Shown piece by piece: positions 35,201 to 37,916 of a stretch of 37,916 bases of DNA. The notes beneath the pieces were generated by a model. The model was not told the DNA's origin, searched no databases, and saw only the letters and a list, made by a program, of their open reading frames with translations. This stretch comes from Apostichopus californicus (lineage: Eukaryota > Echinodermata > Holothuroidea > Aspidochirotida > Stichopodidae): contig JAIPMN010001849.1 in the NCBI GenBank assembly GCA_020650975.1, positions 294-38,209 on the forward strand, written 5' to 3'. The stretch's first letter is position 1; each line of letters begins with the position of its first letter. A program made the position numbers and the translations under genes.

Positions 35201-35206
35201 CACTAG
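8111..35206 (+). CDS. EXOC1: Exocyst complex component 1 (Sec3), 22-exon gene
   Basis: The spliced product is the exocyst subunit Sec3/EXOC1. Family knowledge: EXOC1 is one of eight subunits of the complex that tethers secretory vesicles to the plasma membrane, and its N-terminal PH-like domain binds PI(4,5)P2 and Rho-family GTPases. Joining 22 exons gives 2592 nt in one frame (863 residues); human EXOC1 is 894. Residues 1 to about 135 form the PIP2-binding domain, with the basic run [14 protein letters not shown]. About 165-420 is helical/coiled-coil (for example [15 protein letters not shown]). About 425-485 is a K/G/S-rich linker, and about 490-863 is the Sec3 C-terminal helical region, with [15 protein letters not shown] and EFIRQYKH nearly identical to vertebrates. 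The start ATG sits in a good context (ACCAAGATGG) and matches the family N-terminus. No exon carries an internal stop or frameshift, so the gene looks functional. Introns total about 24.5 kb. Identification is from recognised similarity, not a database search. Confidence 0.96.
8445..8880 (-). mobile_element. LINE ORF2 C-terminal fragment in intron 1
   Basis: A minus-strand open frame of about 145 codons reads [33 protein letters not shown] and [20 protein letters not shown], then SLEVFKTRL. This is the typical region after the reverse transcriptase of CR1/jockey-superfamily LINEs (QRRAARFV... FPRTIREWN... FK). The frame is open from 8880 to the stop at 8445, so the copy is fairly young, but 5'-truncated. 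It is opposite in orientation to EXOC1. Confidence 0.8.
9033..9160 (+). CDS. EXOC1: EXOC1 coding exon 2
   Basis: Acceptor TTTCTCATACAG, donor ATT|GTAAGA. The split codon G|TT gives Val, then [15 protein letters not shown] follows, matching the vertebrate TVTTERPVQVKVVKVKK segment of the PIP2-binding domain. Ends in phase 0 (residue 84). Confidence 0.95.
9161..11120. other. EXOC1 introns 2 and 3, nothing recognised
   Basis: Introns 9161-10299 and 10396-11120 flank exon 3. Both are AT-rich without array, transposon or ORF of note. Intron 3 has a short purine-rich stretch near 10830-10870. Confidence 0.5.
10300..10395 (+). CDS. EXOC1: EXOC1 coding exon 3
   Basis: 32 codons, phase 0 at both ends. 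It encodes [17 protein letters not shown] and NFIACLWK, the last strand and C-terminal helix of the Sec3 PH-like domain. Acceptor TTTGTGTAG, donor AAG|GTAGTG. Confidence 0.95.
11121..11190 (+). CDS. EXOC1: EXOC1 coding exon 4
   Basis: 23 codons plus one base (phase 1 end). It encodes [19 protein letters not shown], matching vertebrate LNQRYLRKKIDFVNVS at the end of the PIP2-binding domain. The donor GAAG|GTGAGA lies 41 nt before a long GAT/GGT repeat. Confidence 0.95.
11232..11722. repeat. GAT/GGT trinucleotide tract in intron 4
   Basis: About 490 bp of GAT and GGT triplets, almost free of C on the + strand. It reads as Asp/Gly on + and Ser/Pro or Ile/Thr on -, so the long ORFs here are a by-product. 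Lies 41 nt after the exon 4 donor. Confidence 0.97.
11913..12103 (+). CDS. EXOC1: EXOC1 coding exon 5
   Basis: Encodes a divergent acidic linker, then [18 protein letters not shown] and [19 protein letters not shown], the start of the coiled-coil region. Two overlapping GT donors exist (12102 and 12104). GGT|GTAAGC at 12104 was chosen because it is the stronger donor and the only one that keeps exon 6 in frame (LDG|ANIHSII). Confidence 0.93.
12273..12398 (+). CDS. EXOC1: EXOC1 coding exon 6
   Basis: 42 codons, phase 0 at both ends. It encodes [17 protein letters not shown] and [16 protein letters not shown], matching the vertebrate coiled coil. The donor GAA|GTAAGT is followed after 10 nt by the 120-bp acceptor-bearing array. 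Confidence 0.95.
12409..14346. repeat. 120-124 bp tandem array carrying copies of the exon 7 splice acceptor
   Basis: The array fills intron 6 from donor +11 into exon 7. Each unit runs from CACATGTTTAATAG to the acceptor TTGTTCTTTCCTGTAG, then 12 nt copied from the exon 7 start (TGGATACGAGCT or CGGGTACGAGCT) and the next CACATG. Unit starts are visible at 12409, 12533, 12657, 12777, 12898, 13019, 13139, (13616), 13737, 13858, 13979, 14099 and 14220; the exon copy is at 14341. A 405-base N gap interrupts it. Only the last copy continues as exon 7. Confidence 0.97.
13212..13616. other. Assembly gap inside the intron 6 array
   Basis: 405 Ns. The flanking units at 13139 and about 13616 are 477 bp apart, close to four periods, so the gap size fits four repeat intervals. 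True copy number is unknown. Confidence 0.99.
14329..14563 (+). CDS. EXOC1: EXOC1 coding exon 7
   Basis: 78 codons plus one base. It begins [19 protein letters not shown] and contains [16 protein letters not shown], aligning with vertebrate VKEQMDQISESNHLI and HIKALQEGDLASSRG. Its acceptor and first 18 nt are the parental copy of the upstream array: the last of at least 12 near-identical acceptors, and the only one followed by the conserved exon. It ends in phase 1, CCAG|GTATTA. Confidence 0.93.
15027..15136 (+). CDS. EXOC1: EXOC1 coding exon 8
   Basis: The split Gly codon is followed by 36 codons. [19 protein letters not shown] matches vertebrate DLRELFARRLASHLNNVFV. Acceptor ACATTTTTCAG, donor CAG|GTATGT. 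Ends in phase 0. Confidence 0.95.
15746..15889 (+). CDS. EXOC1: EXOC1 coding exon 9
   Basis: 48 codons, phase 0 at both ends. [20 protein letters not shown] and [16 protein letters not shown] match the vertebrate [25 protein letters not shown] region. Acceptor TCTCTCCTCTTAG, donor AAG|GTATTG. Confidence 0.95.
16349..16591 (+). CDS. EXOC1: EXOC1 coding exon 10, ends at a GC donor
   Basis: 81 codons, phase 0 at both ends. The first part ([15 protein letters not shown]) is conserved. The rest is a Lys/Gly/Ser-rich linker ([14 protein letters not shown]), in the position of the variable, alternatively spliced linker of vertebrate EXOC1. It ends KFDV at GTG|GCAAGTATAT, a GC-type donor. Joining there gives [13 protein letters not shown], the same length as vertebrate KFDKIFEQVLSEL. 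The alternative GT at 16589 (GAT|GTGGCA) is a poor donor and loses one residue. Confidence 0.9.
16588..17055. repeat. 36-bp tandem array carrying copies of the exon 10 GC splice donor
   Basis: Thirteen copies of TGTGGCAAGTATAT (a few with single changes) start at 16588 and every 36 bp to 17020 with no indel. The first is the genuine exon 10 end and donor; the other twelve are in intron 10. The rest of the unit reads roughly CAACTAGCCTGGATTGCCAG. Since 36 is a multiple of three, one frame stays open as a 12-residue repeat, but it lacks any protein evidence. Confidence 0.97.
17715..17813 (+). CDS. EXOC1: EXOC1 coding exon 11
   Basis: 33 codons, phase 0 at both ends. [19 protein letters not shown] matches vertebrate IFEQVLSELEPLCLAEQDF. 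Strong acceptor CCTTTCTTTCAG, donor GAG|GTACAA. Confidence 0.94.
17837..18330. repeat. About 53-bp tandem array in intron 11, about 9 copies
   Basis: Unit contains ACATATAAGTACTGTTAAGC, AATGCGGTTGGTATGG and AAAAACTTACAGCAAC. Spacing is 51-54 bp, with one longer interval near 17940-18010 holding a local expansion of ATAAATCA. Confidence 0.93.
19080..19126 (+). CDS. EXOC1: EXOC1 coding exon 12
   Basis: A short 47-nt exon, [15 protein letters not shown] plus two bases (phase 2 end, GA|GTGAGT). DGGFMSR corresponds to vertebrate DGGTLSR. Acceptor TTTCTTTTCTTCCCTTCAG. Confidence 0.88.
20110..20248. repeat. 33-bp tandem repeat in intron 12, four copies
   Basis: Unit AATTTATAAGCCTCACTTCT followed by TTATTGAAACTAC, four copies with the first slightly diverged. 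It gives an apparent 11-residue peptide repeat in the + frame, with no sign of being a gene. Confidence 0.93.
20455..20840. repeat. Dispersed repeat copies in intron 12 (AGGTCA family)
   Basis: Three degenerate modules share the order GAGGTCAACAGAGGTCAAAG-like, then AAAACCTTGTAAAC, then CAAAAGTAAAACTTGGATGA and a final TTGGTATG. The same order is found at 22250-22545, 28100-28290 and 30190-30410, so this is a family of old dispersed copies. Confidence 0.65.
21323..21465. repeat. About 34-bp tandem repeat in intron 12, four copies
   Basis: Repeats of TACAACACTAGACTGGTTCA plus TTTGGTAATAATGT. Confidence 0.9.
21565..21591 (+). CDS. EXOC1: EXOC1 candidate 27-nt micro-exon 13
   Basis: Between exons 12 and 14, CTTAAATCCTGCAG is followed by 27 nt and then a strong donor, GTAAGT. 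The segment is phase 2 in and phase 2 out with no stop. It adds [10 protein letters not shown] before SLMSVLF and brings the local length close to vertebrate EXOC1 (SSEKDMIRQMM). Skipping it also keeps frame (HKKIESLMSV), so it may be a cassette exon. Confidence 0.7.
21818..22008. repeat. 94-bp tandem duplication in intron 13
   Basis: Two nearly identical copies starting TGTTCTGTGTTGTCGGTCAT and ending CAAGAAGACTTC, lying 230 nt downstream of the candidate micro-exon 13. Confidence 0.92.
22250..22545. repeat. Dispersed repeat copy in intron 13 with a perfect AGGTCA direct repeat
   Basis: Starts TTCCTTGCCGGAGGCAAAAA, has a GT-rich run, CTTGTAAACACA, then AGGTCAacagAGGTCA (22408-22423), AAACCTTGTAAACACAATAA and CTTGGATGAAC. 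It is the best preserved member of the family in this window. Confidence 0.7.
24267..24347 (+). CDS. EXOC1: EXOC1 coding exon 14
   Basis: 81 nt, phase 2 at both ends. [18 protein letters not shown] and SEKMDS align with vertebrate [23 protein letters not shown]. Acceptor TTCTTGTCGCTCTAG, donor TT|GTAAGT. Confidence 0.93.
25752..25890 (+). CDS. EXOC1: EXOC1 coding exon 15
   Basis: 139 nt; it completes a Phe codon, then 46 codons. [20 protein letters not shown] and [16 protein letters not shown] match vertebrate YMLVKMSHHVW and LGNVLVTVKRNFDKCI. Donor ATC|GTAAGT; phase 0 end. Confidence 0.95.
26038..26895. repeat. 47-bp tandem array in intron 15, about 18 copies
   Basis: Unit GAGCTACTGTTTTGATCCAT followed by CAGTATGTTCAATGATGGAC and TACTGAT. 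Copies differ mainly at the GTTC/GTGC/GTTA position. TACTGATG and CATCAGTA within each unit are complementary. Confidence 0.96.
27211..27294 (+). CDS. EXOC1: EXOC1 coding exon 16
   Basis: 28 codons, phase 0 at both ends. [20 protein letters not shown] aligns with vertebrate [20 protein letters not shown]. Acceptor TTCCTTCGATAG, donor GAG|GTGAGA. Confidence 0.95.
27432..28059. mobile_element. Non-autonomous DNA transposon with 92-bp terminal inverted repeats (intron 16)
   Basis: Left end 27432-27523 (TGTCTATGTTATGCGCTATC...) and right end 27968-28059 are near-perfect inverted repeats, GC-rich and CpG-rich unlike the surrounding AT-rich intron. The inner 444 bp carry a minus-strand integrase-like coding remnant. 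Ends of TGT...ACA type and an integrase-like remnant suggest a Ginger-like (cut-and-paste with rve integrase) element. A clear target-site duplication could not be seen. Confidence 0.85.
27520..27872 (-). pseudogene. Integrase-like (KRBA2-like) N-terminal remnant inside the intron 16 transposon
   Basis: Two overlapping minus-strand frames carry [18 protein letters not shown], then [17 protein letters not shown] and [20 protein letters not shown] ending LKHSGYKK. This order recalls the N-terminal, zinc-binding-like part of KRBA2-like integrase proteins found in many animal genomes. A frame change near 27740 and a deletion right after GYKK, where the reading runs into the TIR, show that it is dead. 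The catalytic core is absent. Confidence 0.6.
28100..28290. repeat. Dispersed repeat copy in intron 16 (AGGTCA family)
   Basis: GGAAGTCAAAGGTCATCTG, then AACATGATAACTTCAAAAGC and AAAGCTTGGATGAACTTCAT follow the family order. It lies just right of the TIR transposon. Confidence 0.6.
28604..28682. repeat. Duplicated about 38-bp segment in intron 16
   Basis: Two adjacent copies of TTTATGGGTCACAAGATTTT followed by TGTTTTAACAGGAATAAA. Confidence 0.92.
29144..29297 (+). CDS. EXOC1: EXOC1 coding exon 17
   Basis: 51 codons plus one base. [10 protein letters not shown] and [11 protein letters not shown] match vertebrate DLDKAYTKLIR and [11 protein letters not shown]. Acceptor CATTTTGACAG, donor TTTG|GTAAGT. 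Confidence 0.95.
29776..29796 (+). CDS. EXOC1: EXOC1 21-nt micro-exon 18
   Basis: Only 21 nt, phase 1 in and phase 1 out, between TTCTCTTCTTGCAG and G|GTGAGTC. With its neighbours it encodes ENFHYLHA, matching vertebrate ENFHHIFA exactly in length. Splicing exon 17 straight to exon 19 would keep frame but delete this conserved heptad, so inclusion is probably constitutive. Confidence 0.93.
29860..30410. repeat. Dispersed repeat copies in intron 18 (AGGTCA family)
   Basis: ACGATGCCGAAGGCTCAGTA with a GT-rich run and CTTGTAAACATGATATCTCA, then a second partial copy with CTTGTAAACACGATATCTCG and AGGTCAcatgAGGTCA (30325-30340). Confidence 0.65.
30612..30656. repeat. 13-bp short tandem repeat in intron 18
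   Basis: Four copies of GGAGCTCAAATGG-type unit. Confidence 0.9.
31918..32042 (+). CDS. EXOC1: EXOC1 coding exon 19
   Basis: 125 nt; it completes Ala, then 41 codons. [20 protein letters not shown] and [14 protein letters not shown] match vertebrate [20 protein letters not shown] and SYVIYSLGQPLEKL. The donor ACT|GTAAGT opens directly into a 44-bp tandem array. Confidence 0.95.
32043..32710. repeat. 44-bp tandem array beginning at the exon 19 donor
   Basis: About 15 copies of a 44-bp unit (TTTATCAATCTGCTTATAAT then AGCAGTAATGTATCTGTTGAC or TTCAC variants). Spacing is mostly 44 bp, with two units lengthened by TA. The first, degenerate unit contains the exon 19 donor GTAAGTTTGATCAATCTTC. Confidence 0.93.
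32784..33163 (-). mobile_element. tRNA-derived SINE in intron 19
   Basis: On the minus strand the element starts GGGCGTAGTGGTCAATTGGC, containing a box A-like TAGTGGTCAATTGG (33145-33158), then a box B-like GGTTCTAGTCC (33101-33111), a central TCCTTTGGCAAGGCACTTTA motif shared by several metazoan SINE families, and an (ATT)n-like tail at about 32786-32798. The family was not assigned. Confidence 0.75.
33279..33401 (+). CDS. EXOC1: EXOC1 coding exon 20
   Basis: 41 codons, phase 0 at both ends. It holds the most conserved stretch: [19 protein letters not shown] and [18 protein letters not shown]. Acceptor TTTTCCCAG, donor GAG|GTTTGT. Confidence 0.96.
33708..33779 (+). CDS. EXOC1: EXOC1 coding exon 21
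   Basis: 24 codons, phase 0 at both ends. [19 protein letters not shown] matches vertebrate VKKGLDNLYKKVDKHLCEE. Donor CAG|GTAATA. Confidence 0.96.
33995..34660. repeat. Dispersed repeat with degenerate GGGCCAAATTTT units in intron 21
   Basis: It opens TTCCTTGCTGGAAGCAAAGG with a GT-rich run, like the intron 13 copy. Two similar modules (about 34225-34285 and 34578-34645, each ending TTGGTAATAGCTGG-like) flank about 290 bp of degenerate units rich in TTTTGGGNCC. Open frames here are repeat artefacts. Confidence 0.55.
35054..35206 (+). CDS. EXOC1: EXOC1 terminal coding exon 22
   Basis: 50 codons plus a TAG stop. [20 protein letters not shown] and the C-terminus IAQSH are the same as or close to vertebrate EXOC1, which also ends IAQSH, so the gene is complete at its 3' end. 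Confidence 0.96.
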   Translation: MVWHSFQEEFIRQYKHIDDMIRRCYGGSNVSLEFSIEDVLKYFSEIAQSH

Positions 35207-35370
35207 TTATCTATCTATATAGTGTCATTTATGCACTTGTGTTCATTGCTGCATGGTTTGTTTTTTTCTGTCTGTTTTTTCCTGTGAGTCTCTGGATGAT
35301 GATGTTGTATTGAGATAAATCCCATCCACTCTGATCCGGTATAATAGTTGAAAATACTGAGGAGAATAAT

Positions 35371-35906
35371 CCTCTACTCTTTAATCCTCTACCCTCTACT
35401 CTAATAACCCTTTACCCTTTAACCCTCTACTCTTTATCTCTCTACCCTTTAACACTCTATTCTAATAACCCTCTGCTCTTTAACGCTCTACTCTAATAAC
35501 CCTCTATACTCTTTAACCTCTACTCTTTACTAATAACTCTCTTCTCTTTAACCCTTTACTCTAAAAACCCTCCACTCTTTAACCCTCTACTCTTTACTCT
35601 AGTAACCCTCTTCTCTTTAACCCTCTACTCTTTACTCTAGTAACCCTCTACTCTTTAACTCTTTACTCTAATAACCCTCTTCTCTTAAACCCTCTACTCT
35701 TTACTCTAGTAACCCTCTACTTTCCAACCCTCTACTCATTACTCTAATAACCCTCTACTCTTTAACTCTTTACTCTAATAACCCTCTACTCTTTACTCTA
35801 GTAACCCTCTACTCTTTAACTCTGTACTCTAATAACCCTCCACTCTTAAACCCTCTACTCTTTACTCTAGTAACCCTCTACTCTTTACTATAATAACCCT
35901 CTACTG
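35371..35906. repeat. Pyrimidine-rich CCCTCTACTCTTTA repeat in the 3' UTR
   Basis: About 540 bp of imperfect repeats of CCCTCTACTCTTTAACTC and CTCTAGTAACCCTC, starting about 165 nt after the EXOC1 stop. Strongly C/T-biased on the coding strand. Confidence 0.95.
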
Positions 35907-36065
35907 TTAAGTGCTATGTGATATCCCTGAGACAATCTCTATCCACTTTACTATTGTATACTGTTTAGTTTGGTGGTATCATATATTTCCTCTGGTTAGT
36001 ATAATATACTGTATATACATTGTAAATATGCGTGAAGGGAAATAATGGACATAGTAGAAATGCTT

Positions 36066-36071
36066 AATAAA
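36066..36071 (+). promoter_or_regulatory. EXOC1: Candidate polyadenylation signal AATAAA
   Basis: First canonical AATAAA downstream of the EXOC1 stop, about 860 nt away. No strong GU-rich downstream element is obvious. Alternative at 36676. Confidence 0.4.
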
Positions 36072-36090
36072 CAAGTAAGCAATGTCACCA

Positions 36091-37379
36091 CTGCCAGACT
36101 GAAATAAGAGACCAGTATGGATCAAGGTGAATTGAAGGAAAGAAACTGTAAATTGTAATCATGTTTAAATGTGATTTGATGAACAAAACAGGATTAGTGG
36201 TTTAAGTGAGTGATATTGATGATAGCTTAGGTACCTACTTGATGTGATATTACTATTTTTCAGAAATGCATAAAAATGAAACACTTGGGTGCAAAATTCT
36301 CTAACATTCCTGCTTACAATTTGGTTAATTTTGATCAGAACCACTTCTTAGTGATGTTGAATCTTTTATTTAAATGAGACCTTTTTACATATTAAAGTGT
36401 AATGAAAAAGGATTTGCCTTCACTGTTATATGTAGCAGCTTGTTAACAACAAACTTTGTCAAATGTAGTACAATCTAGTCTATCCTACCTGCCTTTATTT
36501 TACCTCACACATATTAGGTATAACAAATTCTGGAAAACAAAATCATAACACAGGCCTTGTCAGATGGAACTCTTGATCCAAATCCCAGGTTGATATCTTC
36601 TTAAGGTACAAAATACTGTATTGTATCTAACTTATTTCAATTGGAGGAGTCCACACAGGACTGCTTACATAGATAAATAAATTGTGAATCAGTACATGTG
36701 TGTTCTTGGTGCCATCAGTTTATACACTCTATGAATATCTCTTATCCTGGAGACAAGTCAGCTAAGCTAACACTAATTAGCTGGTTGTGTTTCTACTAAA
36801 ACTTACCTGCCTTTGTCATTAATGTATATTCGATTAAGTTTTCTCCCAATATCTCTTGCTTGATCTTCCTTGGATCGTAAGAATAATAAGAACCTCTTAC
36901 ACCAATGCTTGTACTGTTTACAAGGGAAGAGGTACTTAAATGAATAAGATTATTATTTTTTGTAGTTAATACATTATCTTAGATCATTGTGCAATACATT
37001 ATTAACATTGTGTGCAATCTTCTGTCATTATTTGGTTAATTCTATTGTTTATAAAGCAGCTGACAGGTTGGCTCCCTCCAAATTAATGACTTGCAGAAAT
37101 CAGTAGTTTTAATGATCCCTACCGCCTGTAGATAACAAATTATGCATAATGTACCTTTGATAAATATCAGTTAAGTTCTTGGGGAAAGTTTATTTTACTA
37201 GACCAACTGTAAGTACATTTAAATTTAGTTTGCTATACAAACAGGAGAACTCTACACTAGTGTATATTCTACAGATCTAGTAATCAGTGCAAAATATTAA
37301 CAAAGGCCGGGATTGAGAGCTTGCTAACAGGTAGATCACAGAAGTTTTCAATGATGGTGAGTTTCAACAAGGTCTGAAG
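36091..37379. other. Downstream intergenic, no gene seen
   Basis: AT-rich with no ORF of note before the LINE fragment. It may include longer EXOC1 3' UTR forms. Confidence 0.45.
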
Positions 37380-37852
37380 TTATCTTCGTTGTGCCTCCAG
37401 GCACAGCCCTCTGGCCACTGTTGTTGTTTAGTTCCTAGCTTACATTTGTTTCATCTAGCATGGACGGCTGTTTGCGGACGACTTCATTGTGTACTTTCAG
37501 ATTGAATCCATCAGCGACTGCATCAGCCTTCACTTGACGATATGTTACTGCACTCTACAAATAGGAATTAATCTTCCAGATGAAGTCTAATAAATCCAAT
37601 GTTTTGTTATGCATATGACCCACAAGAAGCGAATCTCCGACGATTACCTCATTGGAGATTCAGTACTTTAGGAGGTTAAACATCATCCAGATTTTGGTGT
37701 TGAGTTATCAAATGATCCCGAGCAAAACATATCACAGAATCTGTCAATAATGCAAACAAAGTCCTCGGCCTCTTAAAAAGTAACCTGTGGAACTGTCCAT
37801 CATCCACAGTTACGGAGAGCCAAACGTTCCATAAATGTCGAAAAAGAAAGTG
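37380..37852 (+). mobile_element. Decayed LINE reverse-transcriptase fragment
   Basis: In shifting + frames one reads VPPGTALWPLL (RT motif SGVPQGTVLGPLL), RLFADDFIVYFQI (the YADD-like ADD box), DFGVELSND, then NANKVLGLLKSNLWNCPSST. This is the usual CR1/jockey-type order. Several stops and frame changes mark a pseudogene. It may belong to the same superfamily as the intron 1 fragment. Confidence 0.75.
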
Positions 37853-37916
37853 AAGTGTCCAATTCGATATCAACATGTTACAATTCGATATCAGCATGTT
37901 ACAATTCCATATTGAC

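Larger units (their letters stand above)
35207..36090 (+). other. EXOC1: Likely EXOC1 3' UTR
   Basis: Non-coding sequence after the stop, containing a long CT-rich repeat and ending near the first canonical AATAAA (36066-36071). The exact cleavage site is not visible. Later AATAAA motifs (for example 36676-36681) could give longer forms. Confidence 0.5.

Noticed and set aside
35371..35906. Interstitial telomere repeat
   Set aside because: TAACCC words occur, but the period and the CTCTACTCTTT part do not match (TTAGGG)n.

Overview
This is a eukaryotic (animal) genomic window. It is AT-rich and repeat-dense, with one long split gene on the + strand. The gene is EXOC1 (Sec3), the exocyst subunit that binds membrane PIP2. 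I could trace it from the initiator ATG at 8111 to the stop ending at 35206 through 22 coding exons. All phases are compatible and the summed coding length is 2592 nt (863 codons plus stop). The protein is close to vertebrate EXOC1 in exon order and many motifs. Long AT-rich introns, TAGGCCTA-type intron motifs and tRNA-derived SINEs suggest a marine invertebrate deuterostome, perhaps an echinoderm; that species guess is inference only.

Layout. 1-8097 is the upstream region. It has no convincing gene but holds several repeats: a 98-bp tandem duplication, a 123-bp near-perfect hairpin, a 44-bp array, a double hairpin and a small TIR element. The EXOC1 promoter and 5' untranslated exon(s) probably lie here but cannot be fixed from sequence. 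8098-35206 is the EXOC1 body. 35207 to about 36090 is the likely 3' UTR, with a 540-bp pyrimidine-rich repeat and an AATAAA at 36066. The right end (about 37380-37852) is a decayed LINE reverse-transcriptase fragment.

The introns are dominated by tandem arrays and transposon debris: a LINE 3' end (intron 1), a GAT/GGT tract (intron 4), a 120-bp array (intron 6), a 36-bp array (intron 10), a 53-bp array (intron 11), a 33-bp array (intron 12), a 47-bp array (intron 15), a 628-bp TIR transposon carrying an integrase-like remnant (intron 16), and a 44-bp array plus a tRNA-SINE (intron 19).

The most striking observation concerns two arrays built from EXOC1's own splice junctions. The intron 6 array repeats the 3' splice acceptor plus the first 18 nt of exon 7: 12 visible copies, about 4 more probably hidden in an N gap, and only the last is followed by the real exon. 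The intron 10 array repeats the GC-type 5' splice donor plus the last 4 nt of exon 10: 13 copies at exactly 36-bp spacing, in register with the real donor, and only the first gives an open reading frame. One gene therefore faces a decoy-acceptor field and a decoy-donor field. For intron 6 the likely founding event, a duplication at a CACATG microhomology in a 122-nt ancestral intron, can still be read in the sequence.
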